A program made the translations under genes and the position numbers. This document shows, piece after piece, positions 38,195 through 49,440 of a stretch of 64,000 bases of DNA (positions within the stretch are counted from its first letter, which is position 1; every line of letters starts with the position of its first letter). A model generated the notes under the pieces. It was not told the DNA's origin, searched no databases, and saw only the letters and a program-made list of their open reading frames with translations. Location: positions 5,642,001 to 5,706,000 of the forward strand of contig JAJQJQ010000002.1 in assembly GCA_028622995.1 (NCBI GenBank). Reading direction: 5' to 3'. Source of the stretch: Panagrolaimus kolymaensis. Taxonomy: Eukaryota; Nematoda; Chromadorea; Rhabditida; Panagrolaimidae.

Positions 38195-38385
38195 AGGGAC
38201 ATAGCTATTTCATGCCTTTTCAAAAATTTCGATACTGGGGCTGATAGGAACAGTTGGGGCGGCGCGTGTTTGAATTACCGTGTCACTTCTGTCTTACACG
38301 GTAATTCAAACACGCGCCTTACCAAGTGTAACTTTCAGTGCCCGCAAACGAAATTTCAAAAAAGGCATGAAATAGCTATGTCCCT
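38195..38385. mobile_element. MITE of about 190 bp with a strong internal hairpin
   Basis: Inverted ends read AGGGACATAGCTATTTCATG on both sides and continue through CCTTTT...AATTTCG. TTAA flanks both ends (38191-38194 and 38386-38389), so a TTAA (piggyBac-like) or TA (Tc1/mariner-like) du plication both fit. The middle contains a perfect 23-base inverted repeat (38261-38283 with 38296-38318), beginning GGCGCGTGTTTGAATTACCG and enclosing 12 bases. It is much GC-richer than its surroundings. No open frame. It lies between the HDHD5-like gene and the 3' end of the CLC gene. Confidence 0.87.
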
Positions 38386-38483
38386 TTAAATGTTTCCATG
38401 ATTTGCAAAAAGGGATTTATTTATTTAAAAACTTATAACAAAAAGTGAGCATTAAATTAATTAAAAAATAACCAAAGTTTGGT

Positions 38484-41400
38484 TCAAATCTTTTCGCGCC
38501 CTGGCAACAAATCATCATTTGTTTTATCGGCTGCAACAGATTTTCTCCGAAGATATGCTACGGCTTTAGCAACTTGATCTCTTTTTGGAAGGGGTTCTTC
38601 CTTTTTTCTAAAAACAATTACTGTAAAAATTTGGATTTTGTGAACATGAGTTTACTTTAAAATAGAAGGCCTTGTAGGAGATCCAGGTCTTTCAAACGAT
38701 GGAGTGGCGGATTTTATGCTTAATGCATCATTTTCTTCTTGAATGGTTAATAAAGGATGATTATTATAATGGTGAAGGGAAGCTGCAGATGGATGAACGA
38801 CCTGAAATTTCATTAATTTTGGTTAAAATTAAATTCGTATACGAATAACTAACCTTCAAAGCTGGTGTTAAAATATCATTATGCGGCTGTTCATCGTCTT
38901 GCTGCGTTTTTCGTTGCAATTCCATTCCGGCAACAAAATGTTGAGCCAATTCTGGATGTGGATGGTGATCCAACCTCGGTGATCTTGGTGGACCATTAAT
39001 AAATCCATTTTCAACATCCGCAATGTTTGGCTCTTCTTCAATAAACTCACCGGTTACTTGTTTAATGGGTTGAATGCCATTTGCTGCTTGTTGAATGGCA
39101 ATTCGAAGCTAAAATGATTCAATATTGCCTTCTTTTTTTTAAAATAATCATATAACTTACATCTCTCAAAGCAACAACACCAACCAATCGACCTCTATCG
39201 GTGACATAAGCGCGGTTTAAATCCAAAAGTGAAAAAAGCGAATGAACTTTATAAAGAGAAGTTTTCCTATAAAAATTTTATTGGCATCTTTTTCATAAAT
39301 TTTCTCATTCAAACCTGACAAGTTGGAAAGGTGCTGGATCAATTTTACTTTCATCCAATTCTATCGTATCTTTCAATCTCCAAAGTTCCCATTCTCGACG
39401 CTAAAACTCATACTTGCATTTTTAAAATTCTAAGAAAAAAGTCGACCTCTTCCTCAAATAAATCATAATCAATTTTATCTTCATCTGCTTTGAATTTTCC
39501 TAAATTTAATCTTTTCTTTGCTTGTTTTACATATTCCGCAATGTTGCCTGAAATCTTTCATATTTATAATTTTTTATAAAGTCATAGCTTACGAGTAATG
39601 CTAATGGAATACTCAGGATGGCCAATACGATCTTTAATTAAATCAGGCCATGAATTTTTATGTGATGACATTTCTGATCGACTATCATGACTTTCAATAT
39701 TATCCATTGATGGAGCTAAAAAAATTTGCAAGCTTCCAAGAAATATTTTATTAATTAAGCTCACCTTCATCATAATCATCTTTTTGACCTTGTCCTGAAG
39801 CTGAGAAAGCATTTCTCCTTCTTGATGGAACTTTGGTCATGCTGCTAGTGCTCCGATGTCTTCGATCATTTTCATTTGTTACCGGTTCAATTGTAAAACT
39901 AAAACAAACAAATACATAATTGAACAATATTTAAACAAGAAAAAATAAATGTTACCGGCTCTTTTTTCTTCGTGGTTTTAAATCAGAATCTATTGGCCGA
40001 TCAGGATCAAAAGACTCGCTTGTCTTTCTCGGCCGAACACGAGCTCCCAAATCTTCGTCTTCATCGTTCGCTGTCGATAATTGAATTAAAACATCGTCCG
40101 ATTGAACGCGATTTATTTCAGGGTAATCAAACGTTGCTCGTTTTCGAGTTGTTTGAAATGGAGGAGCTGTCGCTGGAACTTGGGGAGATATAGGTGATTG
40201 TGGCGGCGTTTCTGGGAATGATACTTTTGATGGGGTTGTTGGTGTTAAATCATTATCCTCTGACATATCCAAAAGCTAAAGATAATTTTATTGTAGAAAT
40301 CAGTTACACATGATGTGACTAACTTGAGATTCTTTAAAATGTTTATCTATGGTTTCAATAGCAATACGAATACGTTTTTCAGCTTCTTTTTTTCTTTCAT
40401 CTTCACCTATTTGTTTTGCAAGAAATTCCAAAAGTGTTCGACGTGCAATTGAACCCAATAGCATCATCGAGGCTGAAATGAAAATGGAGAAATAATAAGA
40501 AACCATAAAAATTATAATATTTTACCAGAATCATCAACAACCGGAAATGATCGAAGTTTAGGTAATTCTACTAAAATGTTTTTAATTTCTTCATAAGTTG
40601 TATATCTTGATAAATATCGAACGGGTGAAACCATAATGTGTTCGGCACAAAACATGTGGATCCTAAAATATTCAACAACAAAAAAATTACTCGAAAAGGC
40701 AATAATAATCTCTTACGCAGCATTTGAAGGTGGAATATCAGGAAGATATGGGAGATGTTTAATATTGATTATGCAATCATAAATGGATGGAGTAAAATAT
40801 GTTGAAACTGCATTCGCTATAATAACCGCTAACTAAAATTTAAAAAACACGTTTACCCTTTCAAAGAAAAAAAACTTCATAAATTTATACCATGAGTGGA
40901 ATTATGTAAATATATTGTCCCGTCATTTCACAACATATAACTGCAACCGAGACTGAATGTGTTATGGAAGCTGTTAATGCAGCGGCTCCTACAAATGATT
41001 ATTTTACCTTTACTAGCAAAGGCAAAAAGCACATACCAACGACGGCATAGATACCCGGAAATATGGGTTGATCAGTTCCTCCCGGAATGCCATCAGGAAA
41101 AAAGGCTGAAACAATTTCTCCAAAAAGGCGACCATAAGCTGCTCCAACAACAAAAACAGGCATAAACATTCCACATGGAATTGGCATGGTATTACAAAGA
41201 GCTGACAAGAAAAGCTAAAACTTTCATTCATTTCTTTTATTTATTTGAGGGGAAATGCTTACAAAAGTTGTTGCAAAAAGTGTAATTACAACATACACAT
41301 TATATGGCCCATAACCTTCATGATTCATCCAAGAACCAAATAATTCTGAACTACAACCATGAGGAGATTCGGGCGATAAAAGGGGCTTCGACCATGTACA

Positions 41401-43145
41401 ATTAGAAAATATATCATATAAAGTTCGAGTGAATTTGAATCTACCAGTTAAAAATCGACCATAACCTCGAGGATAAGTGATTGAAGCAACAATAAAAGCA
41501 ACGACAATTGGATAAACTATCCAACTGAAAGTTTAAGATTAGCCAAAAAATGCCAAATTAATCACAAACTTTTTTTGAAAGAACTGTTTTGCATAACGAT
41601 TTTGTCGAAGAAACATTACAAGTCCACGATAAACTGCAATAAAAAGAACACCCAAAAAGCCTGCGAATACTCTGAAATGGAAATCTTCAAATACTAGTTA
41701 TTAAATGAAATTTACCCAATTAAAGCAAAGAATGGTAATTCTTCAGGTTCAAAACCATCTTTAGGAAAATTAGTTTGATATAAAGCTAACAAAGTTGTTT
41801 CAGCTTTAAAAACAACAACTCGAAGAATTCGAAAAACTGTGGCACCACAAGCAGCAGCAAAGAAACCTCTCCAATAATTTCGAACGCTAAAGTACATAGT
41901 TGTGACTTCGATTGAAAAAAGTACACCACCAACAGGAGCTGAAAATGTTGCGGCAACTCCAACGGCGCACCCCGCAGCTAGCTAAAACTACTGTTTTTCT
42001 ACTTCAAAAATCTATAAAATCTTTTACCATTTCAGATTTTCTTGATTCATTACCATAAGCTCCTTCAAAATTGGCAGCGATATTACTTAAAAGATTTGCA
42101 ACTATGGCTGAAATGTGAACCATCGGGCCCTAAAAATATTTGGAAGAATGGTTTTGAAAATTTGGAATAAAGCAAATACTAACCATTTTTCCAATAGGTA
42201 ATCCACTTCCTAATGATAAAGTTAAGCCAACAACTTTAGAAATTAATGTTCGAAAAGTTAGATAATCTTTTAAAATAACGCCTCGTAAAATTGTTTTCAT
42301 TTCAGGTATACCCGAACCTAAAAAAAGATTTATGTTGGATCTTATATATTTTGCTGTCGTCTTATCATTTACCGATAGCTTGTGGCGCACAAAAATGAAC
42401 GAAACAGGCTGAACAAATAACTAAAAGTTCTGTGTAACCCAGCCAAGATAAATATGTAAAAAGATAATCATATCCACTGGATCCTCCTGCTCGACCTGCT
42501 AAAGTCATCAAAAGCATTTGAACTAAAATTTAAGATTAATAAATTCTAAAAGATATCCCTAAAATATATTACATGTTTGCATGTATTCTATTAGTTGATC
42601 AATTAACATAGAAAGTAAAGCCATTCCAATGCCTAATGCAGCTAAATAAAGCCAATCCACTAGCATCATTTTTATTGTTGCCCATGGCATTGCTGCAAAT
42701 TTTTTCATTTTTTACTTCGTGGATTTTGTAGGTGTGATAATTATAAACTTACAAGGACCAAGTTGAGATTTCCATCGTTTAAACTGAGCACCCCATGTTC
42801 GAGCTCGCTTTTCTTCCTTCCAAATTTCTCTTGGATCAAAATGATGAAATCGAACGCTCTTTTTATTTTCTGCAACTTCATCATCTATTTTCTTTGCAGT
42901 TGCTGCAACTTGTTCAGTTACAGGATCTTCAAGTCGATAACGACCAACTTGCTATAAAAAATGGATTTTTTAAAATAGTGGTCAAGAAGCTAAAGACTTA
43001 CAACAGTATGCTCATAACTGTATTGTCGATCAAGAGCGGCTAATTGGTTCTGAACCAGCGATGAAATGGTAGGTTCGGATGTGACGGAAGGTAAATGTTG
43101 ATGGCTTTGAATTTTAGCGGCAGTAGCATTTCTTCGAATTGGCAT
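38484..43145 (-). CDS. clh: CLC-family chloride channel (CLC-2/clh-like), 23 exons
   Basis: Exons: 43145-43002, 42951-42753, 42692-42573, 42522-42373, 42317-42184, 42129-42028, 41981-41716, 41671-41570, 41524-41263, 41214-41037, 40988-40891, 40832-40717, 40662-40526, 40472-40324, 40275-39956, 39898-39765, 39715-39593, 39547-39447, 39400-39315, 39266-39161, 39108-38854, 38801-38656, 38607-38484. All phases match and give 1183 residues. Family marks: GSGIPE (205-210), [37 protein letters not shown], two CBS domains (about 625-690 and 955-1010), and EWELWR...[10 protein letters not shown] before CBS2, as in CLC-1/2. A dimeric plasma-membrane anion channel is expected. The usual GKEGP is GKMGP, so the gating Glu is Met249. 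The long linker between the CBS domains is Ser/Pro/acid-rich and probably regulatory. Confidence 0.95.
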
Positions 43146-44413
43146 TTTTGTTCTTTGTTATTATTAACAACAAATAATAAAGAGAGGGACAATTAAAAAG
43201 TCCAAAAATAAACTACAAAAAATAAAATTTAGGACAAAAGTTGTTTGATGGAAATAAAAAAAAATAAATCCGATCAACAATCAACAATTTTTAAAAATGA
43301 GTCAGTCAACACAGGGATTAAGGTTAGCTTTTAATCAAGCCAAAACGATATCTTCTTTAATTACAAAATTCGAGGTTTCACTTTTCTCTTCTTTTAGTTC
43401 TTTCATTCACGTTGACGACGACGATGACACCACCAAGTACAAACTCAAATCGTGTCCTTTTCTCGTCTGTATGTGATTTCATATTATTGTTTCCATGATC
43501 AATCAGCCTTTTTTGTTTCACACGTTAATCTCCACATTTTGGTTTCGAAAAAAAAGAAGAATAAAGAGTTTTTTTGTTAGAAGTCAATAAAAAAATTAAA
43601 CATAATAAAGTTGGTTAGTCGGACGATGTTTAACAAATTTGTATTCCTCGATTACGTGATCAAACAAGGACCTATGAGCGGCAATAAAAAAAATTTAGGC
43701 CTGATAATCTGTTTAATGTAAAAGTATTCTCCATATATTTTTTCCACTTCAAATCGATCAGAGAGAGCATTCCATAATATTGTCAAAATAGTTTTGATGT
43801 TGTTTATAAACAAGCAAAAAAATAAAGTAATACATTCACAAATAATCATTACTTTTTCATGAGATTTTCTCCATTTAACCATTTATTAATCTTAACAGAA
43901 AGATACATAAGAGGCAGCTATCTTTAACCCTTACAAACAAACACATACAGAAACAATACTGCGATATCCCAAAAATAATTGCAAAGCAATGCTTTACTTC
44001 CACGATAAAAAGCAATAGCTAAATTTATGTAACATTTTCTTTAACGATAAAGTGATTCCTTTTTGATAATTTTATAATTTTTATTAAAAGATTGTACATT
44101 AATTAAAATTTGTAGTAATTCAAAGGCTAATATGTTTGTTTTGATTGGTGTCAATCATCATTTTTAAAAGAATGCTATCTCCTGAGCAGAAAATTATTAA
44201 AGATGGTTACTGTATTACGCTGAATCGATGTTTGAAGTTTTTTTCTCTAACTTTTTTTACGTCGTTTTTCAAAGAAATTTTTGCCATTTTTTGTTGTCTA
44301 AAATACATTGAACCTATTTTCAACTCCTTCCTCGAAGCGTGACTTTTGTCTTACCTTTTTTTTCGTGTTCATCATTTTTCACCACTTCTTTTTTTCAGGT
44401 TTTACCAATCATC
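43146..44413. other. Divergent intergenic region between CLC and rpl-9
   Basis: Shared upstream region of two divergently transcribed genes. A TTTTTTTCAG acceptor at 44397-44398, just before the rpl-9 ATG, is a likely trans-splice site. Open frames at 43652-43882 and 44145-44342 look spurious. Confidence 0.55.
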
Positions 44414-45078
44414 ATGAAGCAAATTGAATCAAGTGATGTCGTTGTTTTTCCAGAAAATGTTAGCTTCGTTCTTGCTAAAAGATGCCTCACTGTTAAAGGG
44501 CCACGAGGTGTATTGAAACGTGATTTCCGTCACGCTACCTTAGACCTGATTCGTGAAGGACCTAAATCTATTCGAGTCCGCAAATGGTTTGGTATTTCAA
44601 AGGAACTTGCAACTATTCGAACAATCTGCTCTCAAATCAAAAACCTTATTAAAGGTGTCACTCGTGGATTCCGATATAAGATGCGTTCAGTTTATGCTCA
44701 CTTTCCCATCAACATTGCTCTTCAAGATAATGGTACACTTGTCGAAGTAAGTTTTTCCGTTTACTCCTTTTTCATTTATCAATGCTTTCTTTTACAGATT
44801 CGAAACTTCTTGGGTGAAAAGATTGTTCGTCGTGTTCAACTTCCTGGAGGAGTTACTGCTGCCATGTCAACTAAACAGAAGGATGAACTCATCATTGATG
44901 GAAATGATTTGGAACTTGTATCTCAATATGGTTAGTTATTTTTATGCTTTTGAATTTTTATCCACATTATGTTTTAGCTGCTCGTATTCAACAATCAACA
45001 TCTGTCAAGAACAAGGATATTCGCAAATTCCTTGATGGTATCTATGTTTCTGAGAAAACTACCATTGCTGAAGATTAA
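44414..45078 (+). CDS. rpl-9: 60S ribosomal protein L9 (uL6)
   Basis: Three exons (44414-44746, 44798-44930, 44978-45078) give 188 residues, close to the usual eukaryotic L9 length of about 190. The sequence carries L9 signatures such as [43 protein letters not shown] and the C-terminal [17 protein letters not shown]. It is a structural protein of the large subunit near the sarcin-ricin loop. The ATG was chosen because it is 16 bases after a TTTTTTTCAG trans-splice acceptor and matches the family start. In-frame upstream codons are untranslated. AATAAA at 45112-45117. Confidence 0.97.
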
Positions 45079-45954
45079 ACTTTCTTAATGTTTTTGTTGT
45101 TTACATCGTTGAATAAATTTATTATAATAATGACTACTCTTTTTTTACATGGTTTTGCCATTTTGTCTTTAGAATTTGATTTGATTGCAACTGATGATAC
45201 TTTACATTATAATTGGCGGTTGAGTTCATAAGATTTCACTTTAGCTACTTCTTTACATTTCCTGAAGACTTCAAGACGTTTACATGGTGCTTTAACAATG
45301 ATCAAATTTATACTTTATTCTTTTATACACTTATTGATTCCTCATCTATTTTGGTCACTTTTTTATTCTCCGCACACAACGAAGATAAAAGTGGTTCTTT
45401 GAAGTTGGACCACCATAATTGTTTATTTTTTCCAATTTTTAGGACCCTTAAAAAGCTATCTTTCACGTATGAAGAAGTACACAACTATGTTTTTTCTTTA
45501 GTATTACCTTTAAAGTGACCAATGTTGTGCTTTTATTTCCAACAAACAAAAAAGCGTTTGACATTTGAATAACAGTCTCTTTAATACTTTCCCTATTCAT
45601 ATTTCATATAAGCCTTTTGCATTGTTTGCCCCCACAAAAGAGCGAACACTCTTTGATCTTTTTTTTTCTTTCGAATTATTAAATGTAAGTACCTTTTTGG
45701 TACAAAAATCAATCCATCGAAACGGCTGATTTTGTCCTTAACCTTGTGTTTTCTCTTCTTATTTTAACACTCAGTTTTACATATTTCTTTCTACGCTATG
45801 TAATAACACATATGACCACCACCACCGCCATCAAAACGGTGAAAACACTAAAGCTGATTATCGAATGATAGTCAACCATTTACAATTCTTCTTGTTTCGG
45901 TTCTTTTGTCTGTTTTGTTAAAAGCTTTATTTTTTTCAGTTTTGTATTTATTAA
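45079..45954. other. Intergenic, no gene seen
   Basis: The rpl-9 3' flank and the upstream flank of the next plus-strand gene, whose probable trans-splice acceptor TTTTTTCAG ends at 45939. Confidence 0.55.
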
Positions 45955-46741
45955 ATGAAATTTATCAAAAACGTTATAAAATTTGCTTTTGGAAAATTTA
46001 AAAAACCGAGTCGAAAGTAAGTATGAATGCTTGTTTCTGATATTGAGCTTTTGATGAGTCCATTAGTTTCCATGCTTGTATTCATACCTAATGCATGTTT
46101 TAACATTTCAGGGCATCTCTAGCATCATTTTTTTCTTCTGCATCGTCTTCATTTAACACTAGTGAAGATGAATTAATATTTGAAGAAATGGATTTGATTA
46201 TTCGTGAAGAGATAAATCGACTTGAGCAAGCATTAACCGATTATTTACAAGCCCAAATTGGAAGCCGAATAAATCGTAAGCTGCGTCTTAGGGTTTGCAA
46301 GCTTTGACCATCCTCCAACTTTAGCTGAAGTTGAAGATCGATACATAACTCGAATAACAGAACTTTATGAAAAATGGGCGTATATCGAACCACCCGATGA
46401 TCTTTCATTTAATTATTCTTCAGCTTCAATTTACCCTGATTGTAATAAAGCACTTCGAAGAAAAGCTAAAGAACTCAAAAAACGTCGAAATATAATTGAA
46501 AAAGAAATTGAAAGGAGAAAATCAAGTTGGAAAAAACTTTCACCAAAAAAAGTTATCGTTGAGTATGTTGCTTGCTTGCTTTCTCTTCTTTCACAAAAGA
46601 AACATTGATAATTATAAGGTAATAATTAATTTTAGATTCGTAGATGGTACTCTTCTTGGAAAAGGATATCATTCAAATACTCCACGGGTTTTTGATTACA
46701 CAATCATTACCGTATATAAAAGGTGGACATCTCAATGGTAA
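45955..46741 (+). CDS. Unrecognised protein; frame requires a 16-base intron or carries a frameshift
   Basis: Exons 45955-46016, 46112-46275, 46292-46562 and 46636-46741 give about 200 residues. The first and last introns are ordinary. Between 46275 and 46292 the frame changes. Removing exactly GTAAGCTGCGTCTTAG (46276-46291) restores it with matching phase (RIN, Arg, FASFDHPP). The protein starts MKFIKNVIKFAFGKFKKPS, then has a Ser-rich stretch, an acidic helical part (EEMDLIIREEINRLEQAL), a TYR/TRP-containing region, and a coiled-coil-like basic helix (KALRRKAKELKKRRN). No known domain. A trans-splice acceptor ends at 45939 and AATAAA lies near 46773. Either a genuine tiny intron, an assembly deletion within a normal intron, or a pseudogene. 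Confidence 0.65.
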
Positions 46742-47271
46742 AAAAATTGTATTTATGTATTTTTAACTTGTAAATAAAATTCTTTTATTTGTTAAAGTTT
46801 TTATACTGTATTTTTAAAGAAAATATTGTAAAGCCAGATAAAAAAAAAATTCATTACAATATCTTTAATCCATTTTTAATTTTATTTCTTTATCTAATTC
46901 ACGTTAATTAACATCAGTTAAACCAAAATTTTCTTGTAGCCTTCAAGAGTTTGAAAAACCATTAAATAAAGATCAAAAAACACTCTACGAAATCTTCAAC
47001 AAAAAAAATGAGCGGTTGTTTTCCTATTTCCAAAACTTTGTTTACGTTTTTTTGCTTTCACACACACATTTTTTTTCGTCCTTCTTCCTTTGCTGCTATT
47101 TTGTTTTGTTTTTGCGTAGTGTATGTTAGTTGAGTTTATCGCATTTTTATTGTTTTGAAAGCCTTAATTTGACTTCATAGTTTAAAAAAAGATAATTGTT
47201 TTTGAAATTTAAAAGATTGCCATATTACGATCCTAAAAAATAAAAAGGATTAATTTTTAGATTTATAAACC
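46742..47271. other. Intergenic, no gene seen
   Basis: Contains the polyadenylation region of the upstream gene and a TTTTTAG acceptor at 47254-47260, 11 bases before the next ATG. Confidence 0.55.
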
Positions 47272-48126
47272 ATGGATTTGAACACATTTATTCCAGTAAC
47301 ATCCATTACGAGCGGTAAAAATTTTCCTGTCACTGCTGATGTTTTTTGTCTTCCAATTCAAATTGTAAATATTGCTGCTATTGGAAATCCAAAAAAGGAT
47401 AAAGAATGGGTTTTAGTGGATGCTGGAATGCCTAAATCCGCCGATACAATTCTGAATGCTTTAAAGAAACATATTGATGGCGAACATCCTCCAAAATGCA
47501 TTATCATCACTCATGGGCATTTTGATCATGTTGGCGGTCTTTTGGAACTTGTGGAACGATGGAATGTTCCTGTTTATTGTCATGCTTTGGAACTTCCATT
47601 TCTTACTGGGATTCAAGAATATCCTCCACCCGATCCGGCATCTGATAGCGGTTTAATTGCAAAAATGTCGAGACTATTTCCTCGTGAACCAGTGAATCTT
47701 TCTCCAACCAAAGTTTTCACCCTTCCACCAGATGGATCCATTCCTGACTTACCTGATTGGCGATGGATTCATACACCAGGTCATACACCCGGTCATATTT
47801 CACTTTTTCGAGATTCAGATCGCTTTCTCATTGCTGGTGATTTAATTTCAAATGTAAAACAAGAATCTTTGATGAGTTTTGTAATGCAATCCGAAGAACT
47901 TCATGGTCCTCCATCATATTTTACTCCTGATTGGGAAACAGCTTGGGATTCAGTTAAAAAATTGGCTGAACTTCGCCCACATTCATTAATTCCCGGTCAT
48001 GGCCGTCCTATTTCAAGTGAAACTCTCGCAGATGATTTACAAAAACTTGCAGAAAATTTTGATAAAAATGAAATTCCTACTTCTGGGATTTATGCTCCAA
48101 CTTCTTGTAAAGAATGCAACAAATAA
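47272..48126 (+). CDS. Metallo-beta-lactamase-fold hydrolase, bacterial type, intronless
   Basis: A single 284-residue exon. The zinc-site signature THGHFDHVGG (HxHxDH) is followed by HTPGHTPGHISLF, AGDLIS and IPGHGRPI, so all metal ligands of the fold are present. The arrangement and motifs such as WVLVDAGMPKSAD, YPPPDP and TPDWETAWDSVKKLAEL match bacterial stand-alone MBL hydrolases (as in Bacillus and related phyla) that I know, rather than glyoxalase II, MBLAC or LACTB2 of animals. Every neighbouring long gene is split by introns, but this one is not. The gene has a nematode-type acceptor (TTTTTAG, 47254-47260) and AATAAA at 48184-48189, and shares host codon use. Horizontal transfer followed by domestication is inferred. 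A retrocopy is the alternative. Substrate unknown; no signal peptide, so probably cytosolic. Confidence 0.93.
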   Translation: MDLNTFIPVTSITSGKNFPVTADVFCLPIQIVNIAAIGNPKKDKEWVLVDAGMPKSADTILNALKKHIDGEHPPKCIIITHGHFDHVGGLLELVERWNVPVYCHALELPFLTGIQEYPPPDPASDSGLIAKMSRLFPREPVNLSPTKVFTLPPDGSIPDLPDWRWIHTPGHTPGHISLFRDSDRFLIAGDLISNVKQESLMSFVMQSEELHGPPSYFTPDWETAWDSVKKLAELRPHSLIPGHGRPISSETLADDLQKLAENFDKNEIPTSGIYAPTSCKECNK

Positions 48127-48619
48127 TTTCATGAGCTTTAATTCTTTATTTTTTTAAAACTAAAATATTGATTTGTAAATAATAATAAACCTTCTCCAAT
48201 TGAAGATAAAAAAAATTTGGCTTCAGCAAAAAATGACACAGTATAATCGGTTACGTAAAGGTTAGCAAAATATGTAGCTACAAAGCTTCTAAAATGAAAG
48301 CTTGAAGAGACGTAATCGACTCAATACCTTTTGGAGAAAAAATATGGGCAGCAGCTTCAAAAAAGAGTTTAGAAAAACATTATTATAATGATTGTGTATC
48401 TTTACAGAGTTTGTTTAATTTTTTTGATTTCTTGCAGCTACGTTGCTTCACGCGGTCTTTCATTCACATTTTCTTTTCCCATGAATGGCAAGTGAATGAA
48501 TATTAGCATATTTGTTTCATCGTTATTTGCCATTATTTCACCAAACAAAAAATGTCAAACTTACATTGTCATTTACTTATTTTTTGAACGCTTGGTGATC
48601 TCGCCTTTCATCATCAAAA
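48127..48619. other. Intergenic, no gene seen
   Basis: AATAAA at 48184-48189 ends the MBL gene. The remaining approximately 430 bases are the upstream flank of the LAPTM4-like gene. The gap is long for an operon. Confidence 0.55.
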
Positions 48620-49440
48620 ATGGCTCAACAACCACTTTCTATGGCTGATGGTTCACAAAAGCAGGTATGGTTTCATTGTTACCCTTTTATTTAACACTTT
48701 TTATTGTTTTTATTTTAGCAAGCATCTGGTACTGGAGTGATTTCTCAACCTTCATTTAATGAAAATGATCCAAAATATCGTTGCTGCTGTGGATGTTGTC
48801 ATGTTCAAACTGGAACGATTATTATTACATGTCTTCAAGTTCTTGTGGTTCTATATCACATACTCCTGCTAATTTTATATGACACTGAAACAGCTGTTTT
48901 TTACACAACTAACATAATTGGAGACATTATTGGCATCGTATTTGGAGTCATTATTGTCATTTGTCTTGTTGTTGCATTGACCAAAAAGAATCATCATTTC
49001 TTGATTCCTTATCTCGTCTTCCAAGTATGTTATTTTTTATTTACACAATTTGTAGATGTTTATATTCTTACTTTTAGACTTTGGGAATTATCGTCGCATT
49101 CGGTGCTGCAATTTATGACATCGTTCTTATTTCAATTGAAACTGATCAAAAAGTTAAAGATGATCATGAAGACCTTTCTAAAGGAAGTAAGCAAATTTTG
49201 ATCTCGGTATGCATGTTATAATATAGCTTGTTTCAAAAGCTTTGTGAAAATCTTCGTCTTCATTAATTTAAACAAATTTTAAATCATATTCATTTTTTAG
49301 TTTTGATTAGCGCAGTAACTGCTATTTGCATTATTGTAATTGCTATTGCTATTTGGTTCATGTATGTCGTCAGCAAATGCTATGTCTATTACCGTGATCT
49401 CAAAAATAGTTATCAACGTGTTCCTGTAGCTGTAGTATGA
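48620..49440 (+). CDS. LAPTM4-like lysosomal tetraspan membrane protein (copy 1)
   Basis: Four exons (48620-48664, 48719-49024, 49078-49186, 49301-49440) give 199 residues. Four hydrophobic segments and the N-terminal CCCGCCHVQTGTIIIT match the LAPTM4/5 family, multi-pass proteins of late endosomes and lysosomes implicated in transporter and small-molecule handling. The C terminus (YVYYRDLKNSYQRVPVAVV) lacks the PPxY motifs of mammalian LAPTM4 but has Tyr-based candidates for sorting. A second family member at 52037-52699 shares the intron after the third segment (YLVFQ/YLVYE, phase 0), so the two are probably duplicates. An AATAAA lies near 49505. Confidence 0.88.

Noticed and set aside
47272..48126. 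Contaminating bacterial contig as explanation of the MBL gene
   Set aside because: The acceptor before the ATG, AATAAA after the stop, AT-rich host-like codons and intron-bearing genes on both sides argue for a resident gene. Read-level confirmation would settle it.
47272..49440. Operon of the MBL and LAPTM4-like genes
   Set aside because: The gap of nearly 500 bases is longer than the usual spacing of about 100 bases in nematode operons.
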